Shown here piece after piece: positions 1-5,029 of a stretch of 5,029 bases of DNA. Position numbers and translations under genes: made by a program. Source of the stretch: Actinomycetota bacterium (GTDB lineage: Bacteria > Actinomycetota > Acidimicrobiia > Acidimicrobiales > Aldehydirespiratoraceae); NCBI GenBank assembly GCA_012271125.1, contig JAAXHB010000175.1, forward strand, positions 1-5,029. The letters are read 5' to 3'. Positions within the stretch are counted from its first letter, which is position 1; every line of letters begins with the position of its first letter. Below the pieces are notes generated by a model. It saw nothing but the letters and a program-made list of their open reading frames with translations. It did not search any database and was not told the origin of the DNA.

Positions 1-3000
1 CCAAAGTCCAAGTAATGCTGCCGGCGAGTTCGTTGATGCTTGTTGAACCGGCATTTGGGGTGTCAACAATGGCAATGTTCTTACAACCAGCAGTACAAGT
101 GTCATTAGCCACAACCACGAAAGTGTGACTGATCTCCGCAGTACCGCTGCGAGGCAAAGTGACCGCAGTCTCATCAACGAGAGTGTCGGTACCTGAAGAA
201 CCATCAGTGATATTGATTGTGACGGTGGCGTCGCCGTCATCGCGGGTGGTGCCATAAGTGAAGGTGTCAGAGGTGATGACTCCGGTGTTTACCGGCAGGT
301 GATAGCGAATGAAACGGTCGCCGTTGCCATCGGTGTGAACCGACGTTTGAGCAAGGGCAACACCAGGCGTGCCTGGGGTCAAGCCGGCACAATCATTGGC
401 GCACTCGTCGCCGTCGAAAACATTGACGTCATAAGTGAAGGCATCACGACCAGTGCGCGAACCAGCGTCAACAGTGTCGTTGTCGAGCTTGTCGGTGGCA
501 GGGATGGTGACAGTGATGGTCTTGGACTCACCACTGTGCGAAGCAGTAGTTGTATAGGTGAAGGTTTCGCTGATGACGGCTTCCTGCACCGAAGCAGCCA
601 GGGTGTAGGTGAGGGTCTTGGTGGACTGGGCGATAGTGACGGTGCCGTGTGTTGGTTGAGTGACCGTGATGCCGGCGCAGTCAACAGTGTCGTCACAATC
701 CAGGTCGGAGATGTCAGTGAGGACAACACTGCCGGTCACTGCAGCCCAGCCGGTGCGATTACCTGTCGCGATAGCTCCGTCGACGAGCTTGTCAGCAGCG
801 GCGAAGCTGATGGTGACGGTGGCATGGTTGTCATCGGTGCCGCCGTCGTTATCGGTGCCGTAGGTGAAGGTGACATCAGAACCTGGGGTAGCAACACCTG
901 AGCCGAGGGTGTAGCGAATGATCTGCTTGCCGTCGACGGTCATTGCTGTGGCAGAGCCGTTGCCAGGAGCTTGAGTGACTGCGAGATTGTTACAACCGGC
1001 GGAGCAGGTGTCATTGTCGAGGACATCAATGTCGTAGCTGATGGCATCGGTTCCATAGCGATAAGCGGTTAGAGAGTCGTCGTCCAGGACGTCGGTGTTG
1101 GTGATGTTGATTGTGACGGTGGCGCTGTTAGTGCTGTCGATAGTGGTGTATTGGAAGGTGACCTGAGTCACCACAGGATCATCGGCGGCGAGAGTCCAGG
1201 TGATCGTGCCGGCGTTTTGATCTATACCGGTGGTGTCATCTATGGCGCCGGCGTTGGGTTCTTGACCGGAGACAATTGAAATGTTTCGACAGCCGTCGGA
1301 GCAGGTGTCGTTATTGACGACAGGAACGGTGACTGACATTTCGCCAAGCCCAACACGTGGCTCGTTGTCGATGGTGTCGTCAGCGAGGGTGTCTTGACGG
1401 TTGCTGCCGTTGTCGTCGTCGTCACGAGTGATGGAAATATTGACCGTGGCATCTCCGGAATTGCGAGTGGTCGTGTAAGTAAAGGAGTCGCTTGTGACAA
1501 CGCCATAGTTGACAGGCAAGGAGTAGCGAATCTTTTGAGTGCCGTTGTCATCGAAGGTGACGGCGGTGCCGTGAGTTGGATCGGTAGCGATAGCTAGACC
1601 GGCGCAGCCGTCGGCGCACTCGTCATTATCGAGGACGTCAATTTCAGCGGTGTAGGAGGCGCGACCGATACGAGAACCGGAGTCGTCATCTGTGGTGACC
1701 TTGTCACTCGGATCGATGCTGACGGTGATGGTCTTGGCTTCGCCGGCGTTAGAAGCAGCAGTTGTGTAAGTGAAGCTGTCGGAGTGGACGACCTCTTGGT
1801 TGGAGGCAGGCAAGGTGTAGGTGATGACGTTGGTGGTTTGATCAATGCTGACGCTGGCGTCGGCGGCGGATGGGCCACTGACGATTTCGATGGAGTCGCA
1901 GCTGGTGGAGCCGCAGGTGGCAATGTCGTCAACGTCAACAGTGCCGGTGACTTGAACCCAGCCGACACGATCAGAAATGCTGATCGAACCATCGCCGAGG
2001 CGCTCACCGGTAGCGAAAGAGATGGTGACTTCGCCTGAGTCGCCGCCGCTGGTTGGGTCATCGTCATCATCAGCGTCGTCGGTGTCTGAAGGGTTACTGG
2101 TGGTGTAGGAGAAGGTGATGTCGTTATTGGAGGTGTGGGCGTCTTCGGCAAGGGTGTAGCGGATCATCTGCTTGCCGTCAACGGTCACGACAGAAATGTC
2201 GCCTTCGGCGGAGGTGATGTCGTCATCGATGGCGAAACCGGCGCAGTTGTTGCCGCAGGAGTCGTTGTCTAAGACATCAAGGTCAACGGTTACGGCATCG
2301 GTTCCGTGACGGTAGATGGTCGGAGTGTCAGCATTGAGGATGTCGAGGTTGGTGAGGTTGATCGTGACAACGGCTTTGGAGTCGGTGTCGGGATCGGTGG
2401 CGTCAGCGTCGCGGGTGGTGTAGGAGTAGGTGACCTGAGTGACCGGATCGTCATCGGCGGCGAGAGTCCAGGTGATCTCGCCTAGGAACTGATCGATGTT
2501 GGTGATAGAGCCAGCGGCGGGGCCTTCGCCGTCAACTATGGCGATTTCATAACAGCCTGCGTAACAGCCGTCGTTGCCGGTTACTTGGAGCGGAACTGGA
2601 AGCTCGACACGGCCATTGCGGACGATGTTGTAGGGCGAGCCGTTGCGTCGTGGAGTGTCGTTTTGGAGGATGTCATCGTCGGTGGTGAGATCGTTGTCGA
2701 TGTTGATCGTGAGGGTGGCGTCACCGGCGTCGCGGGTGGTGCTGTAGGTGATGACTTCTTGGTTGATGATGCCGTGGCCGAGGTGGATGATGTAGTGGAT
2801 GTAGTCATAGCCAGACGCAACAACAACGCGTGCGGTACCGCCGCCGGCTGGATCGTTGACGATGGTAAGACCCTCGCAGTTGTTGGCGCATTCATCGTTG
2901 TCAAAGATTCGAGGACTGGTCTCGAATTCGTTGCGACCAACGCGGTCGGAACGGTCTTCGTCGACAGCGATGGCGTAGTTGGCGAGCTTGTCGGTGGCGG

Positions 3001-5029
3001 GGATGGTGACAGTGATGGTGGCTGTGGTGCCGCCGTGAGCGCCGGTGGTGGTGTAGGTGAAGGAGTCGGAGGTGACCGGAGACTGGACGCTGTCGGGCAA
3101 GGTGTAGGTGAGGGTTTTGGTGGACTGGGTGAAGCTGGCGGTAGCACCCGATGTGGGTTGGGTGACGATTTGTATGCCGTCGCAGTCGGCGTCATCGCCG
3201 CAGTCGAGTCCGGATATGTCGGTTAGGACGACGCTGCCGGTGACGGTTGCCCAGCCGACACGGTTGGTGGTGGTGATGGTGCCGTCAGCGAGTTTGTCGC
3301 CGTCTTCGAAGCTGATCGTTACCTCGCTTGTGATGCGGTTGTCGTCTTCGTCTTTGGAGTCTTCGGTGTAGTAGGTGAAGGTGATGTCGTTATTGGAGGT
3401 GTGGACGTCTTCGGCAGCGGTGTAGCGGATGATTTGGCGGGTGCTGTCGTCGGGGTCGGTTATGACCGACAGGGCGCCTTCGGTGTCGGCAATGTCGGTG
3501 TCGATCTTTAGGTCGTTGCAGCCGCCGCCGCAGGTGTCATTGGCGAGGACGTCGATGTCGTGGGTGATGGCATCAGAGGCGTAGCGGTAGATGGTTGTTT
3601 CGTCGTCGGTGAGGATGTCGGTATTGACGATGTTGATGGTGACAGTTGCAAGAAGTTTGCTGAGATCGGCGTTGGTGACGGTGTAGCCGAAGGTGATCGT
3701 GTCGGGAGCGGTGACACCATCGGCGATAGACCAGGTGATCGTGCCGGCGAGCTGATCGATGCTGTAGGAGCCGACGCTGGGTTCGTTAGCTGAGGGGACA
3801 GTGATGTTGCGACAATACGAACGGCAGTTGTCGTTTGCGACGACAGTGACGGGGACGCTGATTGCGGCGAGACCCTCGCGGGCAGTGTTTATTCCGCTGT
3901 CATCGGCGAGGAGGTTGGTGCCACCATCGGAAGCGGTGATGCTGATGGAGACAGTGGCGGGGTCATCGGTGCCGTCGGCGTCATTGTCGGTGTAGCGAGT
4001 AGTGGTGTAAGTGAAGGGGTCGGAGGTGACAACACCGATGTCTTTGTGGAGGCTGTAGCGAATCTTGCGCTTGTTGTTGTCATCAGCGTCTTCGAAGATT
4101 TCAGCGGTGCCATGAGTGGGGGCGGTGGCGATAGCAAGACCGGAGCAGGCGTTAGCGCATTCGTCATTGGCGAAGGCGTCAATTTCTCTGGTGTATGCGA
4201 CACGGCCGGCGCGGGTAGCAGAATCGGAATCGTTGGTGAGCTTGTCAGAGGGGGTGATTGTGATTGTGACGGTGTGGATAGTGCCGGAGTTGGAAGCAGT
4301 TGTGGTGTAAGTGAAGGAGTCGGAGGTGATGGCTTCTTCGGTTGAGTCCGGCAGGGTGTAGGTGATGATCTTGGTGGACTGGGTGAAGGTGACGGTTGCA
4401 CCGGTGGCGCTCGGTTGGGTGACGCTGATGCCGGCACAGCTGGTTGAGGTGCCGCAGGCGACACCGGTGAGGGTGTCTAGATCAATGCTTCCGGTGACGG
4501 TTTGCCAGCCGTCGCGATCAGCGATAGAGATGGAGCCGTTGGCGAGACGGTCGCCGGCAGCGAATGAGACGGTGACGGTGGCGTGGTCAGCATCGGTGCC
4601 GCCGTCAGCGTCGGTGCCGTAGGTGAACGTCACATCGCTGCCTGGGGTGGCAACACCTGAGCCGAGCTCGTAGCGGATGATCTGCTTACCGGCGACGGTC
4701 ATTGCGGTAGCAGTGCCTGAACCTGGGTTCGAGGTGACTGTGACGTTGTTGCAACCAGCTGAGCAGACATCGCCGTCAAGGACATCAATGTCGTAGCTGA
4801 TGGCATCAGTGCCGTAGCGATAAGCAGTTAAAGAGTCATCATCTAAGACGTCGGCGTTGGTGATGTTGATTGTGACGGTGGCGTTGGGGGTGGCGGCGGC
4901 TGGGTCGTCGGTTGTGTATTGGAAGGTGACTTGATCCACTGAGGCTGCGTTTTCGGCGAGGGTCCAGGTGATGGTGCCGTTGAATTGATCGATGCCGTCG
5001 CTAGCGATAGTGCCAGCTGAGGGTGTGCC
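1..5029 (-). CDS. Giant Ig-like/cadherin-like repeat surface protein, internal fragment (both ends outside window)
   Basis: A single minus-strand frame is open across the whole window: 1,676 codons, no stop, no start that can be assigned. The translation is a chain of about 100-residue beta-sandwich-type repeats. Each has D-x-L at its start, usually an (A/D)ND-x-C-x3-C loop near residue 30, a G about ten residues further on, I-x-Y-x-L or ITWTL, then SD-x-FTYTT and a final ATVTI strand. Apart from the cysteines this is the strand pattern of bacterial tandem-95/Big_9-type Ig-like repeats (family recall, no search run). Copies separated by 3,759 bp differ mainly at synonymous positions, which confirms the frame. 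The composition is rich in Asp, Thr and Ser and poor in Lys. No transmembrane segment, signal peptide, catalytic motif or anchor is visible; those would lie outside. The likely role is an extracellular adhesin, fibre or surface-layer-like protein, by inference only. The host lineage is not identifiable. Confidence 0.93.
2..187 (-). repeat. Domain d4 (N-terminal 62 residues only)
   Basis: Begins DTLVDET. VVVANDTCTAGC (cysteine codons 83-97), KNIAIV, PNAGS and INELAGSITWTL, where the window ends. The last two strands lie beyond base 1. The frame is still open at the edge, so the protein continues. Confidence 0.82.
188..493 (-). repeat. Domain c4 (type c Ig-like repeat, 102 aa)
   Basis: Begins DKLDNDT. 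RTGRDAF, VFDGDECANDC (cysteine codons 389-403), GLTPG, FIRYHLP, GVITSDTFTYGTTR and ATVTINI. The segment after the cysteine loop (TPGTPGVALAQTSVHTDG) departs from the GLAIAxxPTHGTA of c1 and c3. A GSSGT linker leads into d4. Confidence 0.83.
494..793 (-). repeat. Domain b4 (type b Ig-like repeat, 100 aa)
   Basis: Begins DKLVDGA. NRTGWAAVTGSVVLTDIS, cysteine loop LDCDDTVDC (C-x5-C, codons 677-697), GITVTQPTHGT, QSTKTLTYTL, SETFTYTTTAS and KTITVTIPAT. Closest to b2. Confidence 0.84.
794..1093 (-). repeat. Domain a4 (type a Ig-like repeat, 100 aa)
   Basis: Begins DVLDDDSL. YRYGTDAISYDIDVLDND, cysteine loop TCSAGC (codons 992-1006), GKQIIRYTL, VTFTYGT and ATVTISF. The same length as a1 and about 85% identical to it, the closest pair of domains in the window. 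The first 26 residues are identical. Confidence 0.85.
1016..1124 (-). repeat. Near-identical DNA repeat, copy at d3/a4 junction
   Basis: Covers the end of d3 and the first 26 codons of a4. It pairs with 4775-4883 at an exact offset of 3,759 bp. The core 1097-1124 (28 bp) is identical in both copies, and 1021-1048 is another 28-bp identical block overlapping its other end. Within the 26 codons of a4/a1 the differences I see are all synonymous. Confidence 0.8.
1094..1393 (-). repeat. Domain d3 (type d Ig-like repeat, 100 aa)
   Basis: Begins DTLADDT. Type-d signature VPVVNNDTCSDGC (cysteine codons 1289-1303), RNISIV, EPNAGAI, GIDQNAGTITWTLAADD, QVTFQYTT and ATVTINITN. The last three strands closely match d0; the strand pair flanks near-identical a domains (a1, a4) in both cases. 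Confidence 0.84.
1394..1705 (-). repeat. Domain c3 (type c Ig-like repeat, 104 aa)
   Basis: Begins DKVTTDDD. Type-c signature RIGRASY...VLDNDECADGC (cysteine codons 1604-1618), GLAIATDPTHGTA, QKIRYSLP, GVVTSDSFTYTTTR and ATVNISI. A close match to the type-c consensus. It ends in an RDDDDNGSNRQ linker. Confidence 0.84.
1706..2005 (-). repeat. Domain b3 (type b Ig-like repeat, 100 aa)
   Basis: Begins ERLGDGSIS. Type-b signature DRVGWVQVTGT, with a shortened cysteine loop TCGSTSC (C-x4-C, codons 1898-1915), the only one of this spacing. Then DQTTNVITYTLP, SDSFTYTTAAS and KTITVSI. Confidence 0.83.
2006..2344 (-). repeat. Domain a3 (type a Ig-like repeat with poly-Asp loop, 113 aa)
   Basis: Begins DILNADT. 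Type-a signature YRHGTDAVTVDLDVLDND, cysteine loop SCGNNC (codons 2243-2257), GKQMIRYTLAED, HTSNNDITFSYTT and EVTISFATG. The longest domain in the window: the loop before the closing strand carries a run rich in Asp (DTDDADDDDD), a likely cation-binding or disordered hairpin (inference). Confidence 0.83.
2111..2150 (-). repeat. 40-bp direct DNA repeat in domain a3
   Basis: Matches 3377-3416 at 39 of 40 positions, with 28 bp (2111-2138) fully identical. It encodes the shared AED-x-HTSNNDITF segment, which a1 and a4 lack. Confidence 0.8.
2345..2674 (-). repeat. Domain d2 (type d Ig-like repeat with N-terminal insertion, 110 aa)
   Basis: Begins DILQNDTP, then a basic stretch (PRRNGSPYNIVRNGR) unlike other d domains. 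It pushes the cysteine loop NDGCYAGC (codons 2552-2566) six residues later than normal. NIDQFLGEITWTL, QVTYSYTTR and VVTINLTNL follow as in type d. The Arg-Arg pair (2645-2650) stands out in an otherwise acidic protein. Confidence 0.8.
2675..2992 (-). repeat. Domain c2 (divergent type c Ig-like repeat, 106 aa)
   Basis: Begins DKLANYA with an extra charged segment (DEDRSD) before RVGR. The cysteine loop NDECANNC (codons 2876-2890) and the following GLTIV are typical of type c. The second half is not: the usual KIRYSL and SDSFTYTTTR strands become YIHYIIHLGHG and NQEVITYSTTR, with three His residues. The closing strand ATLTINI is intact and the frame is unbroken. Confidence 0.8.
2993..3298 (-). 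repeat. Domain b2 (type b Ig-like repeat, 102 aa)
   Basis: Begins DKLADGT. Type-b signature NRVGWATVTGSVVLTDIS, cysteine loop LDCGDDADC (C-x5-C, codons 3182-3202), QSTKTLTYTLPDS, SDSFTYTTTG and ITVTIPAT. It shares the GSVVLTDIS segment and the LDCxDxxDC loop with b4, and is roughly three quarters identical to it by eye. Confidence 0.83.
3299..3619 (-). repeat. Domain a2 (type a Ig-like repeat, 107 aa)
   Basis: Begins DILTDDETT. Type-a signature YRYASDAITHDIDVL, cysteine loop NDTCGGGC (codons 3518-3532), RQIIRYTAAEDVHTSNND, ITFTYYTEDSK and EVTISFEDG. It is longer than a1 because of an ITDPDDST insertion before the RQIIRY strand and an acidic EDSKDEDD loop. Confidence 0.83.
3377..3416 (-). repeat. 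40-bp direct DNA repeat in domain a2
   Basis: Partner of 2111-2150; the single mismatch changes Val (GTC) to Ala (GCC) in AED-x-HTS. It shows recent exchange or common origin of this part of a2 and a3. Confidence 0.8.
3620..3916 (-). repeat. Domain d1 (type d Ig-like repeat, 99 aa)
   Basis: Begins NLLADD, replacing the usual D-x-L by N-L-L. The cysteine loop is NDNCRSYC (codons 3812-3826), with RNITV after it. Then SIDQLAGTITWSI, DTITFGYTV and ATVTINIVNT. The FGYTVTN strand is atypical compared with the FQYTT of d0 and d3. Confidence 0.82.
3917..4246 (-). repeat. Domain c1 (type c Ig-like repeat, 110 aa)
   Basis: Begins DKLTNDSD. The type-c signature is RAGR...AFANDECANAC (cysteine codons 4145-4159), then GLAIATAPTHGTA, KIRYSL, GVVTSDPFTYTTTR and ATVSISI. 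An extra acidic loop (TDNDADGTDD) lies between the last two strands, and an ASDGGT linker leads into d1. Closest to c3. Confidence 0.83.
4247..4552 (-). repeat. Domain b1 (type b Ig-like repeat, 102 aa)
   Basis: Begins DRLANGSIS. The type-b signature is DRxGWxxVTGS, followed by a wider cysteine loop ACGTSTSC (C-x5-C, codons 4436-4456) lacking the ND dipeptide of other types. Then come FTQSTKIITYTLP, SDSFTYTTTAS and HTVTITI. The SISIxDRxGW start is shared with b3. Confidence 0.83.
4553..4852 (-). repeat. Domain a1 (type a Ig-like repeat, 100 aa)
   Basis: Begins DVLDDDSL. The type-a signature is YRYGTDAISYDIDVL, followed by cysteine loop DVCSAGC (Cys codons spanning 4751-4765), GKQIIRY, VTFTYGT and ATVTVSF. 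By hand count it matches a4 at about 85 of 100 residues, with no length change. The usual VL-x-NDTC is VLDGDVC here. An acidic DADGGTDADH loop separates the last two strands, a place where calcium could bind (inference). Confidence 0.85.
4775..4883 (-). repeat. Near-identical DNA repeat, copy at d0/a1 junction
   Basis: Partner of 1016-1124. Identical 28-bp blocks at 4856-4883 and 4780-4807. The shared sequence spans a domain boundary, so the similarity is not confined to one domain. Confidence 0.8.
4853..5029 (-). repeat. Domain d0 (C-terminal 59 residues only)
   Basis: This is the end of a type-d domain cut by the window edge. It shows the type-d signature GxIDQxxGTITWTL, then QVTFQYTT and the closing strand ATVTINITNA leading into domain a1. 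Its cysteine loop lies outside the window. The Ala/Pro stretch between the last two strands (DDPAAATPN) is longer than in d3. Confidence 0.8.

Larger units (their letters stand above)
2..1093 (-). repeat. Super-repeat S4 (domains a4-b4-c4-d4, d4 truncated by window edge)
   Basis: Fourth four-domain block. The first three domains are complete; the fourth is cut after its ITWTL strand by the window edge. Its a domain lies exactly 3,759 bp (the summed length of S1+S2+S3) from that of S1 and is about 85% identical to it. Confidence 0.85.
1094..2344 (-). repeat. Super-repeat S3 (domains a3-b3-c3-d3, 417 aa)
   Basis: Third four-domain block, same a-b-c-d order. It contains a very acidic insertion in a3 and an Asp/Asn-rich linker between c3 and d3. 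Its d domain ends in the same ATVTINITN strand that precedes S1. Confidence 0.85.
2345..3619 (-). repeat. Super-repeat S2 (domains a2-b2-c2-d2, 425 aa)
   Basis: Second four-domain block and the most divergent one. Its c and d domains carry insertions and altered strands. Its a domain shares the HTSNNDITF segment with that of S3, and its b domain is closest to that of S4 (shared GSVVLTDIS and QSTKTLTYTL). Confidence 0.85.
3620..4852 (-). repeat. Super-repeat S1 (domains a1-b1-c1-d1, 411 aa)
   Basis: First complete four-domain block in the window, in the order a, b, c, d. Block boundaries were set at the D-x-L (or N-L-L) motif opening each domain. It is 1,233 bp, against 1,275 and 1,251 bp for the next two blocks. 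Its a domain is closest to the a domain of S4, while its b and c domains look closest to those of S3. Confidence 0.85.

Noticed and set aside
299..901. Plus-strand open frame of 200 codons, Val/Gly/Asp-rich
   Set aside because: It is antisense to the main gene across domains a4-c4. Its residues are what the complement of GAC/ACC/GTC/ATC codons produces, and it has no independent domain pattern.
1594..2151. Minus-strand open frame of 185 codons rich in Pro, Thr and Ser
   Set aside because: It is a shifted frame of the real gene; the low-complexity P/T/S content comes from reading ACC/GCC/TCC codons out of phase. The in-phase reading gives the ordered domains.
2645..2674. Possible frameshift or gene fusion point at the odd start of d2
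   Set aside because: The frame is continuous, the D-I-L motif is present and the downstream type-d strands align normally, so this is an in-frame insertion rather than a break.
2585..3226. Plus-strand open frame of 213 codons, Val/Gly/Asp-rich
   Set aside because: Same cause: the mirror of domains b2-d2. Composition follows the codon bias of the opposite strand, with no recognisable fold or ribosome-site context.
3889..4464. Minus-strand open frame of 191 codons rich in Pro, Ser and Thr
   Set aside because: Another out-of-phase shadow, overlapping b1, c1 and the edge of d1, with no domain structure.
1..5029. CRISPR array or non-coding tandem repeat
   Set aside because: The repetition is protein-level, with about 100-codon units diverging mostly at synonymous sites and variable unit length. 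There are no short constant repeats with unique spacers.
1..5029. Internal promoters, terminators, RNA genes or insertion sequences
   Set aside because: The coding frame is continuous and every stretch is explained by a domain. I saw no hairpin followed by a T-run, tRNA-like fold or inverted-repeat-flanked element.

Overview
The whole window is the inside of one giant protein-coding gene on the minus strand. In one frame (codons ending on positions 2-4, 5-7 ... 5027-5029) all 1,676 codons are open, with no stop, no frameshift, and neither the real start nor the real stop in view. I translated the full frame by hand. It gives a secreted-type, Asp- and Thr-rich, Lys-poor beta-sandwich repeat protein of the broad bacterial Ig-like/cadherin-like class (tandem-95, Big_9, VCBS-type repeats). 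That assignment comes from motif recall, not from a search. The protein runs from base 5029 (N-terminal side) to base 2 (C-terminal side).

Layout, N to C: the C-terminal part of one domain (4853-5029), then fifteen complete domains of 99-113 residues, then a truncated seventeenth (2-187). The domains fall into four recognisable types that always follow in the order a-b-c-d. The window therefore holds a four-domain super-repeat of about 411-425 residues (1,233, 1,275 and 1,251 bp), in three full copies and most of a fourth. Each domain begins with a D-x-L signature, has a mid-domain cysteine pair, then an I-x-Y-x-L or ITWTL strand, a (S/T)D-x-FTYTT-like strand and a closing ATVTI-type strand.

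The most striking feature is that every one of the 16 domains whose N-terminal half is visible carries exactly two cysteines, as C-x3-C in types a, c and d and C-x4/5-C in type b. No cysteine occurs anywhere else. In the usual family this loop is an Asp-rich 'NDxDxDxD' segment; here it reads 'NDxCxxxC'. I infer one small disulfide staple per domain in a very long extracellular fibre. The four domain types do not share a single copy-to-copy relationship, which suggests a history of unequal recombination or gene conversion after the four-domain unit formed.

Organism: almost certainly a bacterium (uninterrupted giant ORF, bacterial repeat family), with moderately high GC and a preference for C-ending codons (GAC, ACC, GTC, ATC, GCC). 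Nothing in the window identifies the lineage. There are no other genes, RNA genes, promoters, terminators, mobile elements or CRISPR arrays. Open frames on the plus strand and in the other minus-strand frames are shadows of this gene's biased, repetitive codons.
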